A stretch of 59,201 nucleotides of DNA from Bacillaceae bacterium S4-13-56 (lineage in GTDB: Bacteria; Bacillota; Bacilli; Bacillales; JAWJLM01). The stretch covers positions 1 to 59,201 of the forward strand of contig JAWJLM010000025.1 of assembly GCA_040191315.1 (NCBI GenBank), read 5' to 3'. Below, piece by piece: positions 42,179-51,312 of the stretch. How positions within the stretch are numbered: position 1 is the stretch's first letter; the number at the start of each line of letters is the position of its first letter. The notes under the pieces are model-generated. The model worked only from the letters and a program-made list of their open reading frames with translations, did no database searches and was not told the origin of the DNA. The position numbers were made by a program, and so were the translations under genes.

Positions 42179-43375
42179 TAGCAATCCTCTTACAAGGTAT
42201 CCTATTTGTCCTACTATTCGTGTACCGATAGGAATTTCTTTCAATCGCTCTTTCGTTAAAGGAATGCTTCTTTCTAAGTCAGAAAAATAGATGCTTCTAA
42301 CGTTCTGAATAAAAACAGGATCCTTAAAAAATACATTTACTTCTTTATTTAATCGTAAGGAACGATAATCCATGTTTGCCGTTCCAACATCACATATTTT
42401 TTGATCAATGATAATAACTTTGGAATGATAAAAACCCTCTTTAAACTGATGAACCTTGATCCCTTTAGGGACAGCCTTTTTGGAAAAATACAGGGTTGTC
42501 TCTTTTACAAGGGGATGATCTTTTTTAATGGGGACGATAACACTTACCTTTACACCACGAGCAGCAGCTTGGAACAGGGAATTCAATAAACGGCTGGATG
42601 GAATGAAATAAGGAGTCCCTATTAATATTTCTTCTTGGGCGTTATCAAATAATTGGATCCAAGTATCCTCAAGGTGAACCCCGTCTGTTGGGAAGACTTT
42701 TGTGAGCATTTGATTTGGTTGTTCTTTAGGAGCAATTTTTGTATGGGAAAGCTCTTTTCCTGTGGTTAATTTCCAATCAGCTATAAACACATCGGAAAGT
42801 TGAGAAACCATCCGACCTTTCACACGCAAATGATAGTCACGCCAATTCCCGAATTTTGGATCCTTTCCGATATATTCCTTTCCGACGTTATATCCCCCTG
42901 TATATCCAATCTCACCATCGATTACAGTGATCTTCCGATGATTTCTTCGTTGAATTTTATAAAAAAGAAAAGGGAAGGAAGGAGATTGGGAATAAGCAAA
43001 GTTCACTCCGCTATTTTGCAGTTCTTGTATATCTTTTTTAGAAAATTTAAAACTGCCAAAGCGGTCTAATAAGAGATAAACCTTTACACCTTGTTGAGCT
43101 TTTGATTTTAAAATGGATAAAAGTTCTTGGCTAATTGGATCTTTTGTAATGGTGAAAAACATCATATATATACTGGATTTCGCATGATTTAATTCTTGAA
43201 ACATAGAATCAAATAAGCGAATTCCATTATCGATAAAATCTAAAGATGCGGGGACTTCATCAAAATTAAAAACTTGTGGCTTTTTGTGATGGCTTTTTTG
43301 ACCAGACCAGAAATCCAACCAAGCTAAAAATATAAAAAGAAGTACTGCTGTGATTCCTATAATAATCCATTTCAA
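42176..43375 (-). CDS. cls: Cardiolipin synthase-type phospholipase D protein (YwiE-like)
   Basis: A 399-aa membrane-bound enzyme condensing phosphatidylglycerol to cardiolipin. One N-terminal membrane segment (about 2-20) and two PLD-type HKD motifs: NHRKITVIDGEIGYTGG and YHSKVIIIDQKICDVGTANMD, seen here as HxKx4D twice. It is shorter than the double-TM ClsA proteins and fits the YwiE group. SD AAGGAG precedes ATG. Cardiolipin is important in salt adaptation, but that role here is only a possibility. Confidence 0.85.
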   Translation of the reverse strand: MKWIIIGITAVLLFIFLAWLDFWSGQKSHHKKPQVFNFDEVPASLDFIDNGIRLFDSMFQELNHAKSSIYMMFFTITKDPISQELLSILKSKAQQGVKVYLLLDRFGSFKFSKKDIQELQNSGVNFAYSQSPSFPFLFYKIQRRNHRKITVIDGEIGYTGGYNVGKEYIGKDPKFGNWRDYHLRVKGRMVSQLSDVFIADWKLTTGKELSHTKIAPKEQPNQMLTKVFPTDGVHLEDTWIQLFDNAQEEILIGTPYFIPSSRLLNSLFQAAARGVKVSVIVPIKKDHPLVKETTLYFSKKAVPKGIKVHQFKEGFYHSKVIIIDQKICDVGTANMDYRSLRLNKEVNVFFKDPVFIQNVRSIYFSDLERSIPLTKERLKEIPIGTRIVGQIGYLVRGLL

Positions 43376-43493
43376 ACAAGTACAGCTCCTTTCTCACTCT
43401 GCTGCTAATCAAATAGGTTTTGTTAATCCGTGATTAATTATACTACATACCTGTTAGAAAATAAGTACAATTTGGTGAAGGAAATGTGTTGAC

Positions 43494-43507
43494 TGAATGT
43501 TCATTCA
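43494..43507. promoter_or_regulatory. Palindromic operator in the fadF promoter
   Basis: TGAATG-TT-CATTCA is a palindrome placed just after a TTGACT -35-like hexamer (43489-43494). Its half-sites equal those of the B. subtilis FadR box (TGAATGA...TCATTCA) but are 2-4 bp closer. A TetR protein (52247) of this block could bind it. Confidence 0.5.
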
Positions 43508-43659
43508 TATTTTAAACTAGTAGTAATAGAATTCAGAATTAATATTATTTTTAGCAAATAGGGAAGGATGAAACTTTCGTGCAATTAAGGCAAAGGCTTG
43601 CACTCAATAGTATAAGGGTTTCAAAGAAAGAATGAACGAACACCATGTTTCTAAGCAAA

Positions 43660-43675
43660 ATGCAAGCGCTTAACA
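43660..43675. promoter_or_regulatory. Cre-like site before fadF
   Basis: ATGCAAGCGCTTAACA matches the cre consensus at 14 of 16 positions, with the palindromic AAGCGCTT core, 34 bp upstream of fadF. Confidence 0.4.
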
Positions 43676-43708
43676 ACGGATGAGAAATTACAAAGGGGGA
43701 AGACTGAA

Positions 43709-45820
43709 ATGTTATGGCTAAATTGGATAGCCTTTCTGGCAATCACAATCTACGGACTTTATTTATTTGTACAAGTAGTACGAACTCGAATTGCTTATAT
43801 TCGCTTAGGTAAAAAAGTTGAATTTGATAACAATGTGAAAGAAAGACTGAACAAGATTTGGGTGTATGTATTTGGTCAGAAAAAACTATTGAAGGATAAA
43901 AAATCAGGAACGATGCATGTCATGATGTTTTATGGGTTTATCCTTGTTCAGTTCGGAGCTATTGATTTTATTTGGAAGGGGTTAGCTCCAGGGTCCCATC
44001 TACCGTTAGGACCGTTGTATCCAGGCTTTACATTCTTCCAAGAAATCGTCACTTTGGTCATTTTAGTAGCTGTTTTTTGGGCGTTCTACCGACGTTATAT
44101 TGAAAAATTAGTGCGGCTGAAGCGAGGATTTAAAGCAGGTCTTGTTTTAATTTTTATTGGAACCTTAATGATTTCTGTATTATTAGGAAATGGAATGGAT
44201 TTAGTATGGCATGGTCATGAAGGAAGCTGGACAGAGCCTGTAGCAAGTGCAATCGCCGCAGCATTTAGCTGGTTGCCTCCTGTAGCAGCAACAACTATTT
44301 TCTATGTATCATGGTGGATTCATTTACTAATTTTGTTAACTTTCCTAGTGTATGTTCCTCAATCAAAGCACGCTCACTTACTAGCGGCACCAGTAAATGT
44401 TTATGTGTCTAGAAATACACCACCTGGGAAGTTGTCTAAAATTGATTTTGAAATGGATGAGGAAAGTGAAGAAGAAGTTTCCTTTGGAGTTGGAAAAATT
44501 GAAGACTTCAATCAACTGCAAATGATTGATTTTTATGCTTGTGTGGAATGTGGCCGCTGTACGAGTGTTTGTCCAGCAACTGGAACCGGTAAAATGCTCT
44601 CACCGATGGATTTAATTGTGAAGCTCCGCGATCATTTAACTGAAAAAGGGGCAGCAATCACGGGCCGATCTCCATGGGTTCCGTCCTATGCCTTTGCAAA
44701 TACGGCTGGAAATCAGTTGGCTCAAGCTGGCACTGATGAAGCTGCAGCTACTATCGAGGGGTTTAAGGAAAAACAATTGATTGGCGATGTCATTACAGAA
44801 GAAGAGTTGTGGGCATGTACGACATGTCGAAATTGTGAGGACCAATGCCCAGTGATGAATGAACATGTTGATAAAATCATTGATCTTCGCCGCTATCTTG
44901 TTTTAACAGAAGGGAGAATGGACCCTGATGCACAGCGTGCGATGCAAAATATCGAGCGCCAAGGAAACCCTTGGGGACTTTCCAAAAAAGAACGTGAGGA
45001 TTGGCGCACTCTTGAAGAGGATGTTGAGATTCCAACAGCTAAGGAACTTCAAAAAGCAGGCGAAGAATTTGAATACTTATTCTGGGTAAGTTCTATGGGC
45101 TCTTATGATAATCGAAGTCAAAAGATTGCTCTTGCCTTTGCTAGACTTATGAATGAAGCTGGCATTAAGTTTGCGATTTTAGGGAATAAAGAAATGAACT
45201 CTGGGGATACAGCTCGCCGTCTAGGAAATGAATTTTTATTCCAAGAGCTTGCAGAAAAAAATCTAAAGGAATTTGAGAAATATGGCGTGAATAAAATAGT
45301 AACGATTGATCCGCATGCCTATAATATTTTCAAAAATGAGTATCCTGATCTTGGTTTTGAAGGAGAGGTTTACCACCATACCGAATTGTTGGCTCAATGG
45401 GTAAAAGAAGGTCGTCTCACTCCAAAATATGAAGTGAACGAAACGATTACTTATCATGACTCTTGTTATCTTGGTCGTTACAACGAAGTCTATGAACCAC
45501 CTCGCGAAATTTTGAAGGCTATTCCAGGTGTGAAGCTGGTGGAAATGAACCGTAACCGACAAAACGGCATGTGCTGTGGTGCTGGTGGAGGGCTCATGTG
45601 GATGGAAGAAACAACTGGAAACCGAATTAACGTCGCAAGGACAGAGCAAGCTTTACAAGTATCCCCATCCATGATCTCTAGTGGATGTCCATACTGTTTA
45701 ACCATGCTGAGCGATGGAACAAAGGCCAAGGAAGTAGAAGAAACAGTAGGTACACAGGATGTTGCTGAAATTCTCCTTCGTTCTGTAATGGAACCGAAAA
45801 AAGAAGAAGTATCAGCTTAA
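43709..45820 (+). CDS. fadF: FadF-like membrane iron-sulfur oxidoreductase (ETF:quinone route)
   Basis: A 703-aa membrane protein that in Bacillus is thought to pass electrons from acyl-CoA dehydrogenase/ETF to the quinone pool. The N-terminal part (about 1-230) has five to six membrane segments. It is followed by two 4Fe-4S ferredoxin motifs, CVECGRCTSVCP and CTTCRNCEDQCP, and two cysteine-rich CCG domains (YHDSCYLGRYN and GMCCGAGGGLMW). Length is as in B. subtilis FadF. SD AAAGGGGGAAG precedes ATG. The palindrome and cre site upstream suggest repression by an acyl-CoA-responsive TetR and by CcpA. Confidence 0.93.
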   Translation: MLWLNWIAFLAITIYGLYLFVQVVRTRIAYIRLGKKVEFDNNVKERLNKIWVYVFGQKKLLKDKKSGTMHVMMFYGFILVQFGAIDFIWKGLAPGSHLPLGPLYPGFTFFQEIVTLVILVAVFWAFYRRYIEKLVRLKRGFKAGLVLIFIGTLMISVLLGNGMDLVWHGHEGSWTEPVASAIAAAFSWLPPVAATTIFYVSWWIHLLILLTFLVYVPQSKHAHLLAAPVNVYVSRNTPPGKLSKIDFEMDEESEEEVSFGVGKIEDFNQLQMIDFYACVECGRCTSVCPATGTGKMLSPMDLIVKLRDHLTEKGAAITGRSPWVPSYAFANTAGNQLAQAGTDEAAATIEGFKEKQLIGDVITEEELWACTTCRNCEDQCPVMNEHVDKIIDLRRYLVLTEGRMDPDAQRAMQNIERQGNPWGLSKKEREDWRTLEEDVEIPTAKELQKAGEEFEYLFWVSSMGSYDNRSQKIALAFARLMNEAGIKFAILGNKEMNSGDTARRLGNEFLFQELAEKNLKEFEKYGVNKIVTIDPHAYNIFKNEYPDLGFEGEVYHHTELLAQWVKEGRLTPKYEVNETITYHDSCYLGRYNEVYEPPREILKAIPGVKLVEMNRNRQNGMCCGAGGGLMWMEETTGNRINVARTEQALQVSPSMISSGCPYCLTMLSDGTKAKEVEETVGTQDVAEILLRSVMEPKKEEVSA

Positions 45821-45988
45821 AAAAGGAATTATTGAATTAATATAGAAATAGTAATAATAAGACAAAGGGGTTTAAATATATTTAGAAAAGATAGGCTTCT
45901 GCAGAGAGAAGGAAGAAGATGCAGAGCCTACTTTTCTGACTGTTTGTCGAGCGAGCGTTCAATCACGTGATTTTGAAGAAGGGTCAGC

Positions 45989-46304
45989 TGCGCTTAGACG
46001 AGAAATTTTGAGCTGAAACTGAAGTTTCTGAGCATAAAGCAGCTATACCGCGCAAAGGTTGAGTTATACCCGCGCATAAAATTTAAAAAGGTGAGCATAG
46101 TTTGGAGGAAAGTCGCGCATTGAATTAAAAAGATGCTCTAAAAATAGATGATTTGAGCATACAAAGATAGATCTGAGCATTGCCCCAAATAACCCGCGCA
46201 TAAAACTTAAAATTTTGATCATAGACCTAGAGATGCCGCGCATTATCGTAAAAAATCACGCATAGAGAAAGGGAATTGAGCTTATAGCAATTAATTTGAG
46301 CATA
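45989..46304 (+). repeat. Phased 8-bp core array 4 (16 cores, most regular)
   Basis: Cores begin at 45989, 46009, 46029, 46049, 46071, 46092, 46114, 46134, 46154, 46174, 46195, 46216, 46237, 46257, 46277 and 46297: spacings 20,20,20,22,21,22,20,20,20,21,21,21,20,20,20 (mean 20.5). Core sequences alternate between TGAGCATA and CGCGCATA types. Spacers are AT-rich and variable. It lies between fadF and the thiolase gene, before the cre site. Confidence 0.88.
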
Positions 46305-46366
46305 GAGCATTTCTGTAAGATACAACGTTAACAATCTTTTAGAAAGTCCATAAAACCTAAGATAAA

Positions 46367-46382
46367 TTGAAAACGTTATCAA
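46367..46382. promoter_or_regulatory. Cre (CcpA) site upstream of thiolase operon
   Basis: TTGAAAACGTTATCAA matches all 16 positions of the cre consensus WTGNAANCGNWNNCWW, 26 bp before the thiolase start. Confidence 0.75.
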
Positions 46383-46407
46383 AATACAAACAAAGGGGAG
46401 AAGGAGA

Positions 46408-47589
46408 ATGACAAAAACGGTGATTGTTTCTGGAGCAAGAACTCCATTTGGAAAGTTAGGAGGTGCGTTAAGCTCACTTACCGCATCACAGCTTGGGGGA
46501 ATTGTGATTAAAGAGACATTGCAACGAGCGAACTGGAAGGGAGAAGAGGTTGACGAGGTTATTATGGGAACGGTTCTTCAAGGGGGACAAGGGCAAATCC
46601 CATCTCGACAAGCTGCTCGCAATGCTGGAATTCCGTGGGAAGTTAAGACAGAAACAATTAACAAGGTTTGTGCTTCAGGAATGCGTAGCGTAACCATGGC
46701 TGATCAATTTATTCGTTTAGGGGAAGAGGAGGTCATTGTTGCTGGGGGAATGGAAAGTATGAGCAATGCACCTTACTTCATGCCTAAAGCAAGATGGGGA
46801 TTCCGCATGGGTGACCAAACGGTGAAAGACATGATGGTTCATGATGGGCTAACATGTTCCTTTGAAGAGGTTCACATGGGGAACTATGGAAATGACACGG
46901 CTAAGGAACTTGATTTAACACGTGAGGCACAAGATGAATGGTCCTATGAAAGCCATCGAAGAGTTTTTGATGCAATGGAAAACGGTCGCCTTCAGGAAGA
47001 AATTGTGCCTGTTGAGGTTCCGCAAAGAAAAGGTGATCCAGTAAAAGTAGAACGAGATGAAGCTCCAAGAAAAGATACATCTGTCACTTCCCTCAGCAAG
47101 CTTCGACCTGTATTTGATCCAACAGGTACGATCACTGCGGGAAATGCCCCAGGGGTGAATGATGGAGCGTGTGCCATGTTGCTCATGTCTGAAGAAAAGG
47201 CAGAAAAGTCAGGAGTTACACCTTTAGCCACTATCCTTGCACACGCAGAAATTGCAGTGGAAGCGAAGGATTTTCCAAAAACACCAGGTCTAGTCATTGA
47301 AAAACTCTTAAAGAAAACAGGCAAAACCGTAGATGATATTGATCTATTTGAAGTAAATGAAGCATTTGCAGCAGTTGCTTTAGCAAGTGAAAAAATTGCC
47401 GGACTTGATCCAGCAAAAGTGAATGTCAACGGTGGTGCCGTGGCACTTGGACATCCAATAGGAGCAAGTGGAGCAAGAATCATCCTCACTCTTGCATACG
47501 AACTAAAACGTCGCGGAGGCGGTATCGGAATAGCAAGCATCTGCTCAGGCGGCGGCCAAGGCGACGCCATCATGATCCAAGTTAAATAG
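46408..47589 (+). CDS. Acetyl-CoA C-acyltransferase (thiolase)
   Basis: A 393-aa thiolase that joins or splits acetyl units in fatty acid/butyryl-CoA metabolism. Catalytic residues: C88 in NKVCASGM, H349 in GHPIGASG and C379 in [16 protein letters not shown] precedes ATG 46408. It heads the operon thiolase-hbd-acd-acd and is most like MmgA/ThlA-type acetyl-CoA acetyltransferases. The perfect cre site upstream indicates carbon catabolite control. The last 80 codons are unusually rich in C-ending codons. Confidence 0.93.
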   Translation: MTKTVIVSGARTPFGKLGGALSSLTASQLGGIVIKETLQRANWKGEEVDEVIMGTVLQGGQGQIPSRQAARNAGIPWEVKTETINKVCASGMRSVTMADQFIRLGEEEVIVAGGMESMSNAPYFMPKARWGFRMGDQTVKDMMVHDGLTCSFEEVHMGNYGNDTAKELDLTREAQDEWSYESHRRVFDAMENGRLQEEIVPVEVPQRKGDPVKVERDEAPRKDTSVTSLSKLRPVFDPTGTITAGNAPGVNDGACAMLLMSEEKAEKSGVTPLATILAHAEIAVEAKDFPKTPGLVIEKLLKKTGKTVDDIDLFEVNEAFAAVALASEKIAGLDPAKVNVNGGAVALGHPIGASGARIILTLAYELKRRGGGIGIASICSGGGQGDAIMIQVK

Positions 47590-47591
47590 GT

Positions 47592-47703
47592 GTGTTGGTA
47601 GGGACGGTTCTCGCCAACACGAAACTGTGTTGATAAGAACCGTCCCCACCAACACGGGCAACCACCAACACGGGCAACCACCAACACGGGCAACCACCAA
47701 CAT
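47592..47703 (+). repeat. GGGACGGTTCTC hairpin repeat plus three 16-bp tandem units
   Basis: Arms GTGTTGGTAGGGACGGTTCT (47592-47611) and its near-perfect complement 47636-47655 (AGAACCGTCCCCACCAACAC) enclose a second small stem (CCAACAC/GTGTTGA). Then GGGCAACCACCAACAC repeats at 47656, 47672 and 47688. It sits within the operon between thiolase and hbd, leaving 28 bp to the next start. Fragments occur at 3946 and 27725. Confidence 0.85.
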
Positions 47704-47731
47704 AATTACGAATCTTTAAAGGGGGAGAATG

Positions 47732-48586
47732 ATGGATATTAAGCAGGTTATGGTTATTGGGGCAGGTCAAATGGGGGGAGGGATCGCGCAGGTTTGTGCG
47801 CAAGCAGGATATCAAGTGGTCTTGCAGGACATTTCGGAGGATGCTCTCACCAATGCTCTTCAACGAATGGAAAAGTTATTAGATCGTGCAATTGAAAAAG
47901 GGAGAATGACAGCTGATGAGAAGGCAGCAACTTTAAACAACATCCAAACAGCAACAGAATTAAATGCTGCTAATAACGTAGATCTTGTGATTGAAGCAGC
48001 CACAGAAAATATGGAGATAAAAACGAAAATCTTTGAACAGCTAGATGCCATAGCACCAGAACATACTATTCTAGCGACCAATACCTCTTCGCTTCCAATT
48101 ACAGAAATAGCAGCAGCAACTAAGCGTCCGACGCAGGTCATTGGAATGCACTTTATGAATCCAGTTCCAGTGATGAAGCTGGTGGAAATCATTAGAGGGC
48201 TAGCAACATCAGATGAAGTCTATCAATCTATTGAAGACATGACAAAAAAATTAAACAAGGTCCCCGTAGAAGTGAATGATTTCCCTGGCTTTGTATCAAA
48301 CCGAATCCTTATGCCGATGATCAATGAAGCCATTTATACGGTATATGAAGGAGTGGCTACGCCAGAAGCGGTCGACGAGGTAATGAAGCTTGGAATGAAT
48401 CATCCGATGGGGCCACTAACTTTGGCGGATTTTATCGGGCTAGATACTTGCCTCTATATCATGGAAGTTTTATATGAAGGCTTTGGGGATAGCAAATACC
48501 GTCCATGTCCTTTACTTAGAAAATATGTAAAAGCCGGATGGTTGGGTAAAAAATCAGGACGCGGCTTTTATGTATATGACAAATAG
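47732..48586 (+). CDS. hbd: 3-hydroxybutyryl-CoA dehydrogenase
   Basis: A 284-aa NAD-dependent enzyme (MmgB/Hbd type) oxidising 3-hydroxyacyl-CoA. The Rossmann motif is VIGAGQMGGGIAQV, the catalytic region NTSSLPITEIA and HFMNPVPVMKLVEII with the active His; the C-terminal domain has NHPMGPLTLADFIGLD. SD GGGGGAG is 5 nt from ATG 47732; the ATG at 47729 is too close. Second gene of the acyl-CoA operon. Confidence 0.94.
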   Translation: MDIKQVMVIGAGQMGGGIAQVCAQAGYQVVLQDISEDALTNALQRMEKLLDRAIEKGRMTADEKAATLNNIQTATELNAANNVDLVIEAATENMEIKTKIFEQLDAIAPEHTILATNTSSLPITEIAAATKRPTQVIGMHFMNPVPVMKLVEIIRGLATSDEVYQSIEDMTKKLNKVPVEVNDFPGFVSNRILMPMINEAIYTVYEGVATPEAVDEVMKLGMNHPMGPLTLADFIGLDTCLYIMEVLYEGFGDSKYRPCPLLRKYVKAGWLGKKSGRGFYVYDK

Positions 48587-48610
48587 GCCTATCAGTAAAG
48601 GGGTGATGAC

Positions 48611-49753
48611 ATGAATCTTCAATTTTCAGAAGAGCAGCTCATGCTTCAAAAAATGGTCCGGGATTTTGCCCAAGAAGTCGTTCAACCAGCCGTTGAGCAA
48701 ATGGAAAAAGAAGACCGTTTTCCACGAGAGGTTATCGAAAAAATGGCCGAACTCGGACTGATGGGTATCCCAATACCAGAAAAGTATGGTGGGGCGGGGA
48801 TGGATTTCATCTCCTATATCATGACCATCCATGAGCTATCGAAGGTAAGTGCTACTTTGGGAGTCATTTTGTCCGTTCACACATCTGTAGGGACAACGCC
48901 TATTTTATATTTTGGGAATGAGGAGCAAAAACAAAAATACATTCCAAAGCTTGCTTCTGGAGAGTATTTGGGTGCCTTTGCCTTGACGGAAGCAGGTGCC
49001 GGGTCTGACGCGTCCAGCCTAGTAACACGCGCTGTCCGACAGGGAGAGAACTACATCTTGAATGGCGCGAAAATGTTCATTACGAATGGGGGCGAGGCAG
49101 ATACATATATCGTTTTTGCAAGAACAAGCCCTGAAAAAGGTTCTAAGGGTGTGTCGGCATTTGTCGTGGAGAAGGATACGCCTGGGTTAATCATTGGTAA
49201 AAAAGAGAAGAAGATGGGGCTTCGTGGGTCGAATACGGTGGAACTACGTTTTGAGAATGCGGTGGTGCCTGTGAGTCAGCGTCTTGGGGCTGAGGGGGAG
49301 GGCTTTAAGATTGCGATGGCTAATTTGGATGTGGGCCGGATTGGGATTGCAGCTCAAGCTCTTGGAATTGCGGAGGCTGCTCTTGAGTCTTCGGTAAGGT
49401 ATGCGAAGGAGCGGGAGCAGTTTGGAAAGCCGATTTCTCATCAGCAAGGAGTTTCGTTTAAGCTTGCGGATATGGCGACGGAGGTGGAGGCTGCTAAACT
49501 ATTAGTCTATCATGCGGCATCCCTAATGGGACAAGGCCTTTCTGGTGGAAAAGAGGCTTCGATGGCGAAGATGTTTGCTTCTAATACGGCAGTGAAGACG
49601 GCGATTGAGGCTGTTCAGGTGCATGGGGGCTATGGGTACACCGAGGATTATCCAGTGGAGCGTTTGTTCCGTGATGCAAAGATTACACAAATATACGAGG
49701 GTACGAATGAGATTCAGCATATTGTAATCAGTAATCATGTGTTAAAAGATTAG
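48611..49753 (+). CDS. Acyl-CoA dehydrogenase (short-chain type), first paralogue
   Basis: A 380-aa flavoenzyme that oxidises an acyl-CoA to the 2-enoyl-CoA, passing electrons to ETF and probably FadF. Visible motifs: [16 protein letters not shown] (FAD/substrate loop), [11 protein letters not shown] and the catalytic base E363 in [19 protein letters not shown] precedes ATG 48611, 24 nt after hbd. Around 49240-49480 codons are unusually G-ending. The next gene is a paralogue of the same length. Confidence 0.93.
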   Translation: MNLQFSEEQLMLQKMVRDFAQEVVQPAVEQMEKEDRFPREVIEKMAELGLMGIPIPEKYGGAGMDFISYIMTIHELSKVSATLGVILSVHTSVGTTPILYFGNEEQKQKYIPKLASGEYLGAFALTEAGAGSDASSLVTRAVRQGENYILNGAKMFITNGGEADTYIVFARTSPEKGSKGVSAFVVEKDTPGLIIGKKEKKMGLRGSNTVELRFENAVVPVSQRLGAEGEGFKIAMANLDVGRIGIAAQALGIAEAALESSVRYAKEREQFGKPISHQQGVSFKLADMATEVEAAKLLVYHAASLMGQGLSGGKEASMAKMFASNTAVKTAIEAVQVHGGYGYTEDYPVERLFRDAKITQIYEGTNEIQHIVISNHVLKD

Positions 49754-49765
49754 GGGGAATAGAAG

Positions 49766-50908
49766 ATGAATTTTCAGTTAACAGAAGAGCAGGAAATGTT
49801 AAGAAAAATGGTACGGGATTTTGCGAAGAAGGATGTTGAGCCTACAGCAGCTGAGCGTGATGAAGAGGAGCGCTTTGACCGTGAGATTTTCGATAAGATG
49901 GCGGAGCTTGGTTTAACCGGGATTCCGTGGCCGGAGGAATATGGTGGTATTGGTGCGGACTATGTGAGTTATGTGATTGCTGTGGAGGAGCTGTCTCGAG
50001 TGTGTGCTTCAACAGGGGTAACTTTGTCAGCACATTTATCATTGGCAAGCTGGCCGATCTTTAAGTATGGAAGCGAGGAGCAGAAAAAGACTTTCTTGAC
50101 TTCACTAGCAACTGGGGAAAAACTAGGAGCTTATGCATTGTCTGAGCCAGGAGCAGGATCGGATGTTGCCTCGATGAGAACGACTGCTAAAAAAGATGGA
50201 GACTACTATGTGCTTAATGGAAGCAAGGTGTGGATCACCAATGGTGGTGTTGCGGATTTATATATTGTGTTTGCGAAAACTGATGTAGATGCCAAACATA
50301 AGGGAATCAGTGCGTTTATCGTGGAAAAAGGTACACCTGGATTTACGTTTGGGAAGAAGGAAAAGAAGCTCGGTATCCGTTCTTCTCCAACGACTGAATT
50401 AATTTTTGAGAATGCTAGAGTTCCAGCTGCTAATATGCTTGGGGCAGAAGGGGAAGGTTTTACAATTGCAATGACAACCCTTGATGGGGGTCGAAATGGA
50501 ATTGCCGCTCAGGCAGTGGGAATTGCTCAAGGAGCACTTGACGCAGCTGTCGCTTATGCAAAAGAGCGTGAGCAGTTTGGGAAACCAATTGCCAAGCAGC
50601 AAGGAGTTTCCTTTAAGTTGGCTGATATGGCAACCGAAATTGAGGCATCACGTCTATTAACCTATCAGGCGGCATGGCTTGAATCCCAAAGGCTACCTTA
50701 CGGAAAAGCGTCGGCCATGTCTAAGCTTTTTGCTGGGGATACGGCCATGAGAGTGACCGTTGAAGCGGTTCAAGTATTTGGTGGGTACGGCTATACGAAG
50801 GATTACCCTGTAGAGCGTTACATGAGAGATGCGAAAATCACTCAAATCTATGAAGGAACGAATGAAATTCAGCGTTTGGTTATTGGTAGAATGCTAACGC
50901 AGGAGTAA
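49766..50908 (+). CDS. Acyl-CoA dehydrogenase (short-chain type), second paralogue
   Basis: A 380-aa paralogue of the preceding gene (12 nt gap) with the same architecture: [27 protein letters not shown] and base E363 in IYEGTNEIQ. The two differ in the substrate pocket and N-terminal helices, so distinct substrates (for example butyryl- versus isobutyryl/2-methylbutyryl-CoA) are likely. SD GGGGGAA precedes ATG. Structured element copy D follows the gene. Confidence 0.93.
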   Translation: MNFQLTEEQEMLRKMVRDFAKKDVEPTAAERDEEERFDREIFDKMAELGLTGIPWPEEYGGIGADYVSYVIAVEELSRVCASTGVTLSAHLSLASWPIFKYGSEEQKKTFLTSLATGEKLGAYALSEPGAGSDVASMRTTAKKDGDYYVLNGSKVWITNGGVADLYIVFAKTDVDAKHKGISAFIVEKGTPGFTFGKKEKKLGIRSSPTTELIFENARVPAANMLGAEGEGFTIAMTTLDGGRNGIAAQAVGIAQGALDAAVAYAKEREQFGKPIAKQQGVSFKLADMATEIEASRLLTYQAAWLESQRLPYGKASAMSKLFAGDTAMRVTVEAVQVFGGYGYTKDYPVERYMRDAKITQIYEGTNEIQRLVIGRMLTQE

Positions 50909-50920
50909 TTCTTATTCCAG

Positions 50921-51062
50921 TTTATTCCACTTGAACGGGCAGTCCTACCCCCGCCTCAGATGTCATAAGTAAAACAAGAAGAGTAGGTGGGGGATAAATG
51001 TCCAATTGGTTCAAGGGCCTTCCATCAGTGGAAGACGGCCACTGATGGAAGTTTCACTTTAT
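50921..51062 (+). mobile_element. TTTAT-bounded structured element, copy D (short)
   Basis: Runs from TTTATTCCACTTGAACGGGC to GAAGTTTCACTTTAT. The outer stem is partly deleted, but the 3' hairpin is perfect: TTCCATCAGTGG (51020-51031) / CCACTGATGGAA (51039-51050). Compared with copy A, both arms changed together (AATCAGTGG/CCACTGATT to CATCAGTGG/CCACTGATG). Confidence 0.6.
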
Positions 51063-51103
51063 AGGATTGGAGAACAGTGTTCGTATTGCTGTGTAAAATT
51101 AGG

Positions 51104-51250
51104 TGACGAACTTTTTCTAATTCGACGTAAATCTAGCGCGACTTCGGCATAGAAGCAGAGAAACCAAATAAAAGAGCGACGAACTAGGCAAGACTTCGAT
51201 GCCAATCAAAGTAAAATCAGAAATACATGCCGAACCTAACAATAGCGAAC
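51104..51250 (+). repeat. Possible phased array 6 (CGACGAA/CGGCATA cores)
   Basis: Degenerate GACGAAC, CGACGTAA, CGGCATAG, CGACGAAC, CGATGCC and CCGAACC cores at about 51104, 51123, 51145, 51177, 51197 and 51230 have steps 19,22,32,20,33, again near multiples of 10.5 bp. The rest of the gap to meaB holds only its SD. Confidence 0.3.
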
Positions 51251-51312
51251 ACAATTAATTAACTAAACTCAAACTCAAATCCAATGCAAAACAAGAAAGG
51301 AGTCCACATCCC

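Noticed and set aside
45989-46304. CRISPR-like reading of the phased core arrays
   Set aside because: The repeated core is only 8 bp and itself varies; spacers are 12-14 bp. That is unlike any CRISPR.
47582-47863. Minus-strand frame with GGCPCWW/VARVGG repeats
   Set aside because: It is the reverse translation of the GGGACGGTTCTC repeat and its 16-bp triplet, antisense to hbd.
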